Shown: positions 36,801 through 44,274, numbered from the stretch's first letter. The stretch: 64,000 bases of DNA from Anaerolinea thermophila (GCF_020723905.1 NZ_DYHZ01000008.1:161318-225317), one strand, 5' to 3'. The notes: generated by a model from the letters alone, not told the origin. Numbers and translations: made by a program.

Positions 36801-38235
36801 CCGCTGCGGCGCCGCTGGTTTCACGCATGACCAGCGTAGTGCCCGTTTGATCTTTCAGATAAATGGCTGTGTGATAGAGATTGAAACGATTGTTAACCAG
36901 TTCTACGGTGCGATTCAGGATTTCGCCCAGACTGGTGGATGAAATAACCAGTTGGGCTACTTCGGAGGCAGTGCGTAATTGACTTGTGCGGGCTTCAACA
37001 GCCTGTTCCAGCGAGGTGTACAGACTGGCCAACTGATCTGCCATCTGATTCATCGAAGATGCCAGCAGCCCTATTTCATCGGAACGACGCACCTGAGAAC
37101 GCACGTTGAAATTCCCCGAAGCCAGCGATCTGGCTACTTCACTCAGTTGGAGCAGGGGAGTGACGATCCACCGGGCACCGGCGTAGGTCATCACGCCCAG
37201 AACTACAAGGATAGCCAGAAGAGTGTTCCGGGTAAACGAGTCCACTACCCCGATATTCCCATAAACCACCCGGAAAGGTGTTACGATGGCAAGGTACAGG
37301 TTGGTGTTGGGGATCCGTCGGATCCCGGCAAAGCCACTTTCATTTTCCCAGGTCGAGACTTCCTGTACCTTTGTCTGCAATCCTCTCTGTTCAATCTCTT
37401 GAATTTTGCTGAACAGGGATGGATTTTCGGAAAGTTCTCTCAACCCGGCAATGGTACTGGTGCTTTCGTAAATCTTACCGTCGGGGAAAATTAACACAGC
37501 CCGCGAGTCTGGATAAAAACTGGCAGCAAGGTTAAGTGCGCGGTTAAACAGGGTGCTGGAAGAGATACCGTAGAGCGTCAAAGGTTCTTCCAGTCCTGCA
37601 ATGCGTACGGGCTGGGAAACAATCAAGTATAACTGTGTCCGAAGAGAAGATGCCTGGAAAGGATTGATCACTACATTAACGACTTGATTGCCAAATTGTG
37701 AAAGAATCAGGGGATGGCTAATGGGGGCGTTTCCAAAATTGGAGTTGATAAAGGCTTGATCGCTTGCAGCAACAACAGTGCCATCCCGTTTCATCAAGAA
37801 TACTACCGAGAAAGCCGGCTCGCTTTCGTTGCCTATCGCAAGTTGATTCATCTGGGAACGCAAATTGACAATTGCGGCGGTCTTTTCAGGTAAAGGCATC
37901 TCCTCTTTGAGAGCCGCTAAGGTATTTACAGTAAAGGTATCTGTGACCGAATACGTGTACAGGGAACTCTGTTTGTTGAAAACAAAATTACCCAGTTGAT
38001 TGGTGGTGTAATCGGTCAGGTTGGAAATTTGATTGGTGACCAGAGAAAAAATTTGCGTACGGGTTCTCCAGTAAGAGATACCTCCAACCATTAAGACCGG
38101 AATTAACGAGATCAGTAAAACTGCCAGAACAAGGGTACGGCGAAGCGAATTCTGGCGGAATAAAGCAATGATGGCTTTGACCCATTCCTGTACCGCGTTC
38201 TTCACCCCGCTCCACACCTGCTTCAACCGCTCCAT
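33889..38235 (-). CDS. Large Cache-HAMP-GAF-PAS sensor without kinase
   Basis: A 1448-residue receptor. One helix (about 34-53), an extracytoplasmic dCache-type domain (about 60-335), a second helix (about 340-362), HAMP (about 362-415), then GAF domains near 430-580, 590-750 and 770-930, a PAS domain near 945-1070 ('DRQARYQRVSLYYANMQG', 'YIEDIRGTANDYYRVSR'), and two more GAFs (about 1085-1230 and 1245-1385). It ends in the same half-GAF-like tail as the other three sensors ('LFEATSRIRRSMDISEILK') and a Gly/Asn/His-rich end. There is no kinase or other catalytic domain. It is the first and largest of the four sensors. Confidence 0.88.
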   Translation of the reverse strand: MERLKQVWSGVKNAVQEWVKAIIALFRQNSLRRTLVLAVLLISLIPVLMVGGISYWRTRTQIFSLVTNQISNLTDYTTNQLGNFVFNKQSSLYTYSVTDTFTVNTLAALKEEMPLPEKTAAIVNLRSQMNQLAIGNESEPAFSVVFLMKRDGTVVAASDQAFINSNFGNAPISHPLILSQFGNQVVNVVINPFQASSLRTQLYLIVSQPVRIAGLEEPLTLYGISSSTLFNRALNLAASFYPDSRAVLIFPDGKIYESTSTIAGLRELSENPSLFSKIQEIEQRGLQTKVQEVSTWENESGFAGIRRIPNTNLYLAIVTPFRVVYGNIGVVDSFTRNTLLAILVVLGVMTYAGARWIVTPLLQLSEVARSLASGNFNVRSQVRRSDEIGLLASSMNQMADQLASLYTSLEQAVEARTSQLRTASEVAQLVISSTSLGEILNRTVELVNNRFNLYHTAIYLKDQTGTTLVMRETSGAAAEERKQKEVRIPIGSDSPVSDVARHHRAIAVDRRGEKEFLDDPLLPESQSQAFIPIAFVDEVIGVLELHQTTPEAFDEDTLFVMKTLANQIAAALRNIRTLEATQINLEETNLVSQLTRQISEAQTEEELVQHILQVMPRMPYYAALLSLDRNYFHIQALYDPHTLRLERGLSSIDIPASRALESLNRGAPIFIEDIHQSSEFENLVSFFLRRGCKSTVLLPILKGGKVAYVYILAFTPEEEVNQVMLQPFINLTEVARATLDKLFVLETLQSRLNELQILANFSRVTVDEINPQKLYRALYEQIRDNFGSDLGFIIATYDEKQGIIEFPFAIENDEILEIEPMPLGEGLTSYIIQNQQPLLINNESERRAMELNARIVGKPARSWLGVPLVAGGKLLGAMILQDQEHEERFTEYDLNLIKTLAPQVASAIRNTQLLQEMQNALRAYDYERLLLETWLTHSPDSIAIKDRQARYQRVSLYYANMQGMTPEEMLGKTDFDVFANKEDAEKTVETDLRVMEMGRPYIEDIRGTANDYYRVSRIPVVNQSGEVVGLITISRDISDIFRAQQEMQKRAYQVQTTAEIARDITGTLNIDELLAKVVNLVRERFGFYHASIFLLDSERQYAVLRESTGEAGRIMKERGHRLAVGSRSIVGQATLRGEAVIVDDVTQDPTHLPNPLLPDTRAELAIPLKFASEVIGALDVQSTQPNIFTDEDIEILGILADQLAAAIHNAELYEKAQDLISRHRLLNRINLIGTSTQTLNEALMEIVNQLIDLQIADAVNIRLLNPAGQLELAVMNGYGVKKPALIIGADEGLQGACLAERRGLRVGDASEDPRCIELGEDTHSVMAIPLLFGDEPLGVITFEARTTYAFGDNDLEVMTSLANNLSGVIMSWRLVQQVSQQVERQKLLFEATSRIRRSMDISEILKTSVVETVRILGARRAQIRLTLSEGAVKPGDKGNGHNGSHPVE

Positions 38236-38245
38236 GCTTCACTCC

Positions 38246-38644
38246 TTAGTAGTTCATTTCCCACACCGATTCCCCATTGAGGATGCGCTGAATCTGATCG
38301 GGGAATTTGTCCGGATCCAGTGGCTTGCCCAGAAAACCATCAAATCCTGCTTTTCGGGCTTTTTCCATTTGCTCCAGACTGGCTTCTGCCGTGACCGCAA
38401 TCACTGGAATGTTTTTCAATCGTTCGGACTGGCGAATTTTCTTCAAAGCGCCGTACCCGTCTTCGTAAGGTAACCGAATGTCCATGAGGATGAGGTCCAG
38501 TTTGGGGAGGGTGTCGGCATATTCGACGACCTCATAACCACTGGTTTTCCATTCGCAGTGAATGCCAAGGAAGCCCAGCATTCGGGCAATCAACACAAAG
38601 TTGGATACGTTATCTTCAACGACGAGGACAGTTTTATCGGTCAT
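38246..38644 (-). CDS. Stand-alone receiver-domain protein
   Basis: A 132-residue single receiver domain, with E10-D11, phosphoacceptor D55 in 'LILMDIRLP', T85 and K107 ('LGKPL'). All residues needed for phosphorylation are present. With no output domain it likely carries phosphate between a kinase and another protein or blocks a kinase, as CheY/DivK proteins do. It follows the other stand-alone receiver by 57 bases and precedes the large sensor by 10 bases, so it belongs to the signalling operon. Confidence 0.9.
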   Translation of the reverse strand: MTDKTVLVVEDNVSNFVLIARMLGFLGIHCEWKTSGYEVVEYADTLPKLDLILMDIRLPYEDGYGALKKIRQSERLKNIPVIAVTAEASLEQMEKARKAGFDGFLGKPLDPDKFPDQIQRILNGESVWEMNY

Positions 38645-38701
38645 AGGAAGTTATGTTCCTTACAGAGAACCATGAACAAAAAGTTGCAGGATGAATACCA
38701 A

Positions 38702-39073
38702 TCAGGCAAGAAAACGCTCGATTTGATCTATGAATCGATCGACGTCAATGGGTTTTTCAATATACCCATCACATCCGGCGTCCAGTGTGCGCTCGCGATC
38801 ACCCTTCATGACATTTGCCGTGAGAGCCACGACCGGGATGTTGAATAATTCGGGATCAGACTTGATGAGGTTTGTCAGGGTATAACCATCTACATCCGGC
38901 ATATTGATATCCATCAGAATGAGCACCGGCTTCGTTGTCTTTAGAATTTCCATTGCCCGAGTGGCGTTCTCGGCTTCGATGACCTCATAGCCGAATGCTG
39001 TTAATAACCTTCTTACCAACATACGGTTGTCTGGATTATCTTCCACGTAAAGAATGTTCTTTTGTCCTGCCAT
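38702..39073 (-). CDS. Stand-alone receiver-domain protein (DivK-like)
   Basis: A 123-residue receiver domain with E11-D12, phosphoacceptor D55 ('LILMDINMP'), T85 and K107 ('YIEKPID'). The 'ALTANVMKGDRERTLDAGCDGYIEKP' region, cited in short form as 'TANVMKGD' and 'GCDGYIEKP', is typical of DivK/CheY-like shuttles. It is the first gene of the signalling operon, with about 165 bases of upstream DNA in which no clear consensus promoter was found. A GGGAG lies about 11 bases before the ATG. Confidence 0.9.
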   Translation of the reverse strand: MAGQKNILYVEDNPDNRMLVRRLLTAFGYEVIEAENATRAMEILKTTKPVLILMDINMPDVDGYTLTNLIKSDPELFNIPVVALTANVMKGDRERTLDAGCDGYIEKPIDVDRFIDQIERFLA

Positions 39074-39238
39074 GGTGGTTAATTCACTCCCGATTATTTC
39101 AACATGATTCCTTTACCCACAGGATGGGAAAGTCTAATCCGCTACACGTATATTGTACTTAAAAATTGGGGGTTCTTACCTTATCAGTGCCCTTCAATTA
39201 CTTTGCAGTTTTGCAAAGCGCGGGGTTTTTGTGTCTTT

Positions 39239-40042
39239 TCAAACTATGACTTTTTGTAATGAATTGAGCAAATCGGCTAAGTTTGAGAACACAAAATCGG
39301 GTTGAAAAGGTGAGGAGATCAGATCTTCGGGTTTTGTCTCGCCGCTCAATACCAGAACCGTATACACGCCAGCGTCTTTCATGGCAATATCTGTGTACAG
39401 GCGATCGCCAACCATACATAATTGCGCCGGGGAGAGAGCCAGTTTGTGGCATAAGGCTTCTACCATGGGAGGGTGAGGTTTACCGATGACCACGTCGGGC
39501 AGGCGCCCGGTGGATGCCTGAACAAATGCTATTACTGCGCCAATATCGGGCATAAAACCGTCCTCGGTTGGACAATTGATGTCCGGATGGGTGGTGATAT
39601 ACGGTAATCCCTGTGAAACCCATCGGCAGAGTTTCCATAATTTGTTATAGGTGAGGGTTGTATCAAACCCAACCACAACCACCTCGGGGTTTTGATCGGT
39701 CAGGGTAAAGCCCTCTTGCTGAAACTGTTCTTCCAGATCAGGTGTTCCGACAAGATACAACCGCCTTCCGGAAAAATGCTGGTGGAGATAATACAGGGTA
39801 GCATCTGCGGAGGTGAAGATATGCCCGGGTTGAACAGGGATGCCAAATCCTCGAAGACGTTCCAGGTATCTACGGGGACTGCGGGATGAGTTGTTTGTCA
39901 GGAAGAGATATTCCATTCCTTTGGTTTCAAAAAATTCAATTAAATCCCTTGCCCCCGGCAGTAATTGATTGCCGAGGTAGAACGTGCCATCCAGATCAAG
40001 CAGAAAACAACGAATGGAGCGGAACAGTTCAACAGAGGGCAT
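39239..40042 (-). CDS. HAD-superfamily (NagD-like) phosphatase
   Basis: A 267-residue HAD hydrolase of class IIA (NagD/p-nitrophenyl phosphatase group). Motif I is 'FLLDLDGTFYLG' with the nucleophilic Asp, motif II is 'FLTNNSS', motif III Lys is in 'VIGKPHPPM' and motif IV is 'MVGDRLYTDI'. The substrate of such enzymes is usually a small sugar or nucleotide phosphate. The start at 40042 is taken because a longer frame runs back through the tRNA-Gly gene and its terminator, giving a false N-terminus. The gene begins only about 11 bases after that terminator, so read-through from the tRNA promoter could supply its transcript. Confidence 0.86.
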   Translation of the reverse strand: MPSVELFRSIRCFLLDLDGTFYLGNQLLPGARDLIEFFETKGMEYLFLTNNSSRSPRRYLERLRGFGIPVQPGHIFTSADATLYYLHQHFSGRRLYLVGTPDLEEQFQQEGFTLTDQNPEVVVVGFDTTLTYNKLWKLCRWVSQGLPYITTHPDINCPTEDGFMPDIGAVIAFVQASTGRLPDVVIGKPHPPMVEALCHKLALSPAQLCMVGDRLYTDIAMKDAGVYTVLVLSGETKPEDLISSPFQPDFVFSNLADLLNSLQKVIV

Positions 40043-40052
40043 GGAGAGTCTC

Positions 40053-40090
40053 TCAAAGAAAACGCAACTGCCCGTCAAACGGGCAGTTGC
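40053..40090 (-). terminator. Terminator of tRNA-Gly
   Basis: A 12-base stem (GCAACTGCCCGT with ACGGGCAGTTGC, loop of 3) at 40064-40090 followed on the minus strand by GTTTTCTTT. Confidence 0.88.
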
Positions 40091-40092
40091 AG

Positions 40093-40164
40093 AGCGGGTG
40101 ATGGGATTCGAACCCACGAATGGTAACTTGGGAAGCTACTGCCTTACCACTTGGCGACACCCGC
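40093..40164 (-). tRNA. tRNA-Gly (CCC anticodon)
   Basis: On the minus strand the acceptor GCGGGTG pairs with CACCCGC with U as discriminator; the anticodon stem GTAGC/GTTAC holds the loop TTCCCAA, giving CCC (reads GGG). The T arm includes GTGGG-TTCGAAT-CCCAT. 72 bases, no encoded CCA. It has its own promoter and terminator. Confidence 0.95.
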
Positions 40165-40178
40165 ATCATCTGCCTGTA

Positions 40179-40206
40179 ATTATATTGTCCTGTTTGTGTC
40201 TGTCAA
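40179..40206 (-). promoter_or_regulatory. Consensus sigma-70 promoter of tRNA-Gly
   Basis: Read on the minus strand: TTGACA (40206-40201), 16 bases, TATAAT (40184-40179), then the tRNA 14 bases on. It has the same elements and spacing as the tRNA-Leu promoter. The -35 overlaps the stop codon of the open frame upstream. Confidence 0.88.
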
Positions 40207-40685
40207 GGGTCATCTTTGGGAATTGGAAACCAGGGCAAAAGTTTCAAAACCCAGAAACTTTCAATGGACATCCAGCATACACAACCCCGTGAGAGAGGAA
40301 ATTCCCGGCAGGTGGATGAAAAGGGAGTTTTCGATTTTTGCGAGGAATTTGCCGGTTGGCTTTCCCCTCTCCATCTTCTTTGCAGGTCTTGAAAAGCAGG
40401 CAGGTATCTGGAAGGCGGTGTGGCTTGAAGGGCTTTCAGAATTCCTATCCGTTGGAGCGGAGGACATTCTTTCAAAAAAGCCAGAAAGGTGTACACCCCA
40501 TGAATGCGCACTATCTCATTGGTGTTCTCGAAGATTTGGAGAAATGTTTCCAGATCACCTTCTTTCAGTTGAAGCAGTTTTTCACGGACAGATGAAAACC
40601 CTCTATTGGATGAAGATACAGGTTGCTGTTCCGTAAGGGCTATATAAATTTCCAGCCATTGCAGGTGCCAGTGAAAATCCATCAT
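40203..40685 (-). CDS. Hypothetical protein, doubtful
   Basis: An open frame of 160 codons. The first 110 residues look like a real, mostly helical soluble protein (for example 'SSVREKLLQLKEG' and 'LETFLQIFENTNEIVRIHGVYTFLAFLKE', here cited as two short pieces of a helix-turn-helix HEAT-like pattern). The last 50 residues are Ser/Cys/Trp-rich and look non-coding, and the frame stops inside the -35 box of tRNA-Gly, so the true end may have been lost to a frameshift. The best Shine-Dalgarno (AAGGAGG) lies 22 bases before the ATG, too far to serve it. No family is recognised. It may be a decayed gene. Confidence 0.42.
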   Translation of the reverse strand: MMDFHWHLQWLEIYIALTEQQPVSSSNRGFSSVREKLLQLKEGDLETFLQIFENTNEIVRIHGVYTFLAFLKECPPLQRIGILKALQATPPSRYLPAFQDLQRRWRGESQPANSSQKSKTPFSSTCREFPLSRGCVCWMSIESFWVLKLLPWFPIPKDDP

Positions 40686-40803
40686 ATCTGATTCTCATTA
40701 TAGCAATCCTCCTTACCCGGATTTCTCAAAATCGTCCCCTCTTTTATGTTATGATGATGAAAAAGTTTTCTCTTGTTGTGTGTTCCTGAAGGAGAAACAC
40801 CTC

Positions 40804-41901
40804 ATGGGAATTTGGACTCGATGGTTCATTGTGCTTATTTTGTTGATCCCGGCAATGGTTCAGGTAACCTTTCCTTCCCATGCCCAGCAAAGTACCCCCG
40901 AACCCCGCCTGTACCTGCCGGTGGTGATGAACATGAAGAATCAGTACGGTCCGGAAATTTACACTACCAGTTATTACATTAAATCCTTAGACCCTACTCT
41001 GATGTATAACCGCGGGTGTGATCTGGGAAAGCGGGATCTCGCCCTGCCCGGTACACAGGAAAACCTGGTGATTCTGGATTTTGGCGGACCACGCTATTTT
41101 CAAAACGCTTCCGGAAAAATGGTCTATGGAACAAAACTGTTTTATCCAGGCGGTCGCGCCAGCACAGATGAAATTGCAGAAGCCGTCAAGTGGTACGCCA
41201 GAGGTTACTATGTGTGCACTGGAGAGGATACCACTTCATTCGTTCTGGTTGGGATTGGTACCAACAATTATGAATATGACGGATGTGGGGATTATTGTGC
41301 AGTAAACTATGCCCACGGACGGGCATGGGCGCAAATGGTCAATGCCGTGAATCAATGGCTGACCGAAAATAACATGTTCGCCCAGGTTCGCGCTGTAGGA
41401 GCCAATGATATTGAACTTTCCTGGAATGATTACACCCGCACTCGCGACTGGTTGGATGGCTACGATTCGGTGAACGAAGCCATCATGATAAATTTTGGAG
41501 CCATTCCCGGTTGTCCTTATCTGGCGGCTCCGGGAGCAACCTGTGGCTCTTACCGGTGCTATGATATCAACAAGTCCTGTGTTTGGACCAAAGAACAGGT
41601 CTGGTATGTGATCTGGGGGTCAAAGCCGGTGTATCCCGTCCCGGAAATTTATTCCAACAACGGGGTCAATGCCCAGCAGTGGTACCTGATGAGTGTGTAT
41701 GGATACACTGCGCATGGCTATCCTGTGGAGTTCTTAGGTGTCTTGACTCAGTATCAGGCTTGTAAAGATAAACCAGGCGATCCAACCTGTGAGTACCTGG
41801 ATAACACCCCTCTGGAAGGCTGGACGCAGTTACAGTCCCTTTTGAATGGGGATACTCGAGTCAAACATGAACTTAAATATTCAACCGATATTCGCTGGTG
41901 A
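40804..41901 (+). CDS. Secreted Cys-containing protein, unknown function
   Basis: A 365-residue exported protein: a signal peptide (residues 1 to about 27, 'WFIVLILLIPAMVQV') and then 'PEPRLYLPVVMN', a short motif common right after the signal peptide in Chloroflexota secreted proteins. The mature part holds about ten cysteines, several close together ('YDGCGDYCAVN', 'CGSYRCYDINKSC'), which would suit disulfides outside the cell. Conserved acidic and aromatic residues suggest an alpha/beta hydrolase-like or glycosidase-like fold, but no catalytic motif was recognised. AAGGAG lies 9 bases before the chosen ATG. The next gene starts 7 bases after it, so the two are probably made together. Confidence 0.72.
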   Translation: MGIWTRWFIVLILLIPAMVQVTFPSHAQQSTPEPRLYLPVVMNMKNQYGPEIYTTSYYIKSLDPTLMYNRGCDLGKRDLALPGTQENLVILDFGGPRYFQNASGKMVYGTKLFYPGGRASTDEIAEAVKWYARGYYVCTGEDTTSFVLVGIGTNNYEYDGCGDYCAVNYAHGRAWAQMVNAVNQWLTENNMFAQVRAVGANDIELSWNDYTRTRDWLDGYDSVNEAIMINFGAIPGCPYLAAPGATCGSYRCYDINKSCVWTKEQVWYVIWGSKPVYPVPEIYSNNGVNAQQWYLMSVYGYTAHGYPVEFLGVLTQYQACKDKPGDPTCEYLDNTPLEGWTQLQSLLNGDTRVKHELKYSTDIRW

Positions 41902-41908
41902 GGACCGT

Positions 41909-42571
41909 ATGCGCAAATTATTTTTGATACTCGGGATCATCCTGTTGCTGGCGTTTACTGGTTTCGTGTTCATTTCCCGCTGGCTGCAAGAGCCCCCTGT
42001 TGATGAAACGGGTAAATCCTTTGTGAGTGCTACACCGGTACAACCGATTCGAGAAGCATGGAACATCCAGCAGATGAAGGAAAGCCTTTTTGACCCTGCG
42101 CTGGATGTGACCATGCGGGAAAATTTGACCGAAAAAATTGAACTGGCACAAAAAGCTCAGCAGGCGGTGCTGGAAAGCGCCGCATCTCCGGCACCCAAAG
42201 AGGCTCCCGTCTTACCCCGTTACTCCATGAATTCATTGATGGGTGAATGGCAATCAGCCAGTGGCATTTATGAAGGCAGTGATGGTCTGGTTCGTCCGGA
42301 AGATGCCACCATTTCCAATTACTGGCAGGGAGTCGTTGCCGGTAAGGGCATGGCTGTGCTTGCCGGGGCAGATGCCAGCGACCCCGCTCAGAGCATACTC
42401 ATCGTACTGACCACCGAATTACCGGATGGCGTGAGCACCTATCAGCGTCTCCCCCTGCAAGAAAAAGCGGGGAAAATCCGCATTGTTCATGCCGATTTTC
42501 CCCGTCTGACGCTTCAATCTGCTGAAGGTCGCCAATGGATTTTCAATGTGGAAACCTTATCCCTGGAGTGA
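41909..42571 (+). CDS. Membrane-anchored extracytoplasmic protein, unknown function
   Basis: A 220-residue protein with one N-terminal membrane helix (about residues 4-24, 'LFLILGIILLLAFTGFVFI') that anchors an outside domain of mixed strands and helices. No family is recognised. The longer frame upstream overlaps the previous gene; the ATG at 41909 is preferred because GGTGAGG lies just before it and the helix starts directly. It follows the secreted Cys protein by 7 bases and converges on the DUF4349 lipoprotein with a 15-base overlap. The pair may act together at the cell surface. Confidence 0.7.
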   Translation: MRKLFLILGIILLLAFTGFVFISRWLQEPPVDETGKSFVSATPVQPIREAWNIQQMKESLFDPALDVTMRENLTEKIELAQKAQQAVLESAASPAPKEAPVLPRYSMNSLMGEWQSASGIYEGSDGLVRPEDATISNYWQGVVAGKGMAVLAGADASDPAQSILIVLTTELPDGVSTYQRLPLQEKAGKIRIVHADFPRLTLQSAEGRQWIFNVETLSLE

Positions 42572-43489
42572 TCCATCTTGTTGTGATGGCTTGGTTTTGC
42601 GGCGAAAGAGGCGGCGCAAACCACGGATGATCAGCCATACGGGCAGGATAATGACGACTGCTACGGGAATGACGTAGAGCACAAGCCAGATTGCCGCGTT
42701 GGCAAGGAACTTGAGCGTATTCAGTGTGGCTTGCAGGGCATCCCGGGCAACGCCCACTGGCTGCCATTTGCCGATAGTCAGCGGTTTGACTGCCGCACTG
42801 GCGCGCAGGGTTACGGAAATCATAGAAAGCGCGGCGGATTCTTCGTAATATTGAATCTGTCCCTTCAGGACTTCTATTTGTTCCCGCACAGAGACCAGTT
42901 GGTTGTACACTGCCAGAACATCCTCAGTCTTGGTGGCTTCTTCCATGATGCGTTGCAGTTGTTTTTCTGCGTTTTCCAGATTGGTCAGGCGCGATTTCAG
43001 GTCAGTGTATTCTTTGGTCACGTCCTGCCCGGAGACGTTCTCGCTCAAAATATCGGTATTCTTATCCTTGACGAGGTTCTTAATTTGCATCAGCGCATCG
43101 TTCAGGCGTTCCGCGGGCACCCGGATGATCACGCTGGCTTCAGGAATCTCAATCCCCTCTTCGGTCTGTGTTTTATAGAGATTGGATTGAACCACGAAGC
43201 CGCCCATCTCTTCCGCCATTCGGGTGATTTCATCCAGGGCAGAAACAGGATCCTCGACCACAATTTTCAGGTCGGCATTACGAATCACCAGACGATCGGT
43301 GGAAGGGTCGGAGGGCATAATCAGGCTGGCGCTCTCCACACCTTCATAGGCAGGTGCAGCGCTTTTCGACATTTCACCGGGAACTGCGTTCCGCCGGGAT
43401 TCCTGGGATTCAGGTGCTACCAATCGAGCCGGAGAGCAGGCGCTGAGTAATAAAATCAGCGTGAGCAGGGCAATCCAGAAGCGTTTCAT
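42557..43489 (-). CDS. DUF4349 lipoprotein
   Basis: A 310-residue lipoprotein: signal peptide with lipobox 'LLLSAC' (Cys at residue 18), a DUF4349 domain (about 65-275) with 'RLVIRNADLKIVVEDPV', a long coiled coil ('LKSRLTNLENAEKQLQRIM', 'SVREQIEVLKGQIQYY'), and a C-terminal membrane helix (about 265-290) followed by a basic tail 'RRLFRRKTK'. The family is widespread in Gram-positive and Chloroflexota bacteria and has no firm function. It is transcribed away from the metallophosphoesterase cluster, 50 bases after it, with no clear terminator between. Confidence 0.82.
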   Translation of the reverse strand: MKRFWIALLTLILLLSACSPARLVAPESQESRRNAVPGEMSKSAAPAYEGVESASLIMPSDPSTDRLVIRNADLKIVVEDPVSALDEITRMAEEMGGFVVQSNLYKTQTEEGIEIPEASVIIRVPAERLNDALMQIKNLVKDKNTDILSENVSGQDVTKEYTDLKSRLTNLENAEKQLQRIMEEATKTEDVLAVYNQLVSVREQIEVLKGQIQYYEESAALSMISVTLRASAAVKPLTIGKWQPVGVARDALQATLNTLKFLANAAIWLVLYVIPVAVVIILPVWLIIRGLRRLFRRKTKPSQQDGSLQG

Positions 43490-43539
43490 TTTATCCTCCT
43501 ATGTCTCTTTGACGACTGATCCCCCTGAAAGGTTCCCCT

Positions 43540-44268
43540 TTACCATCCATCAGAAAGGCGGGTGGCGTGCCGTGCGGGTAATTCAGCATTTAATATACGT
43601 CGTTGTACCGACTCGATATCATAAATGACCCTTCGGGCTAGCCAGAGGCGTTCATCCGTTTCCAGAATGGCGTAAGCCGCACGGGGATCGTGATCGCGTG
43701 GCTGTCCAACCGAGCCCGGATTAATCATGGTGCGAGGTCGGAGAGAAATCTGTCTTCGGACCATGGGTTGTGTCCAGCGGGCAGGATAATCCGCCGAAAC
43801 AAAAGAAAACTGCAAAGGAATGTGAGTGTGCCCGATGAGACAAAAATCGGTGTCAAAGTAAGCAAAATTCTGGGCTGCGCTGACGGGATCGAGCAAATAT
43901 TCCCAGATGGGGTTGCGTGGGCTACCGTGCACCAGGGTAAAATCCCCAACCACCCGTCTTTCAGGTAATTCTGCCAGCCATTCCAGATTTTCTTTCGTTA
44001 AAACAGAGCGTGTCCAGTAGATGGCATGCCGGGCATCCTGATGGAAAGCGTCCAGTGGAATCCATCCCAGTACTGCAGCGTCGTGGTTTCCCAAAACACA
44101 TACCAGGTTGGGGAGACTGCGTATCCGGTTGATGCATTCATTCGGGTCGGGTCCATAACCGACAATATCCCCGAGGCACCAGACTTCATCCACTATACCG
44201 ACGTCATTTAAAACAGTATCCAGCGCAGTCAGATTGGCATGAATGTCGGAGATGATCAGCACGCGCAT
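43540..44268 (-). CDS. Metallophosphoesterase (YfcE-like)
   Basis: A 242-residue calcineurin-like phosphoesterase. All metal-site motifs are present in order: 'SDIHAN' (N-terminus), 'CLGDIVGYGPDP', 'VLGNHDAAVLG', 'LVHGSPRN', 'IGHTHIPLQF' and 'NPGSVGQPRD'. The family covers phosphodiesterases and protein or nucleotide phosphatases, and the substrate cannot be read here. It starts 6 bases after the DUF3048 gene's stop, so the two are in one transcript. Confidence 0.9.
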   Translation of the reverse strand: MRVLIISDIHANLTALDTVLNDVGIVDEVWCLGDIVGYGPDPNECINRIRSLPNLVCVLGNHDAAVLGWIPLDAFHQDARHAIYWTRSVLTKENLEWLAELPERRVVGDFTLVHGSPRNPIWEYLLDPVSAAQNFAYFDTDFCLIGHTHIPLQFSFVSADYPARWTQPMVRRQISLRPRTMINPGSVGQPRDHDPRAAYAILETDERLWLARRVIYDIESVQRRILNAELPARHATRLSDGW

Positions 44269-44274
44269 ATTGCC

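Noticed and set aside
21858..38235. Repeated stretches that could be taken for a nucleotide repeat array or CRISPR
   Set aside because: They are diverged copies of GAF-domain coding sequence, not short identical repeats with spacers.
39201..39218. Hairpin after the HAD gene as a terminator
   Set aside because: A 7-base stem (CTTTGCA/TGCAAAG) is present but lacks a T-run on the minus strand, so it is not claimed.
40043..40117. N-terminal extension of the HAD phosphatase frame
   Set aside because: The extra 25 codons are read through the tRNA-Gly gene and its terminator, giving a typical false start.
40151..40636. Plus-strand frame across the tRNA-Gly promoter
   Set aside because: It covers the tRNA promoter and part of the tRNA, and its composition looks non-coding.
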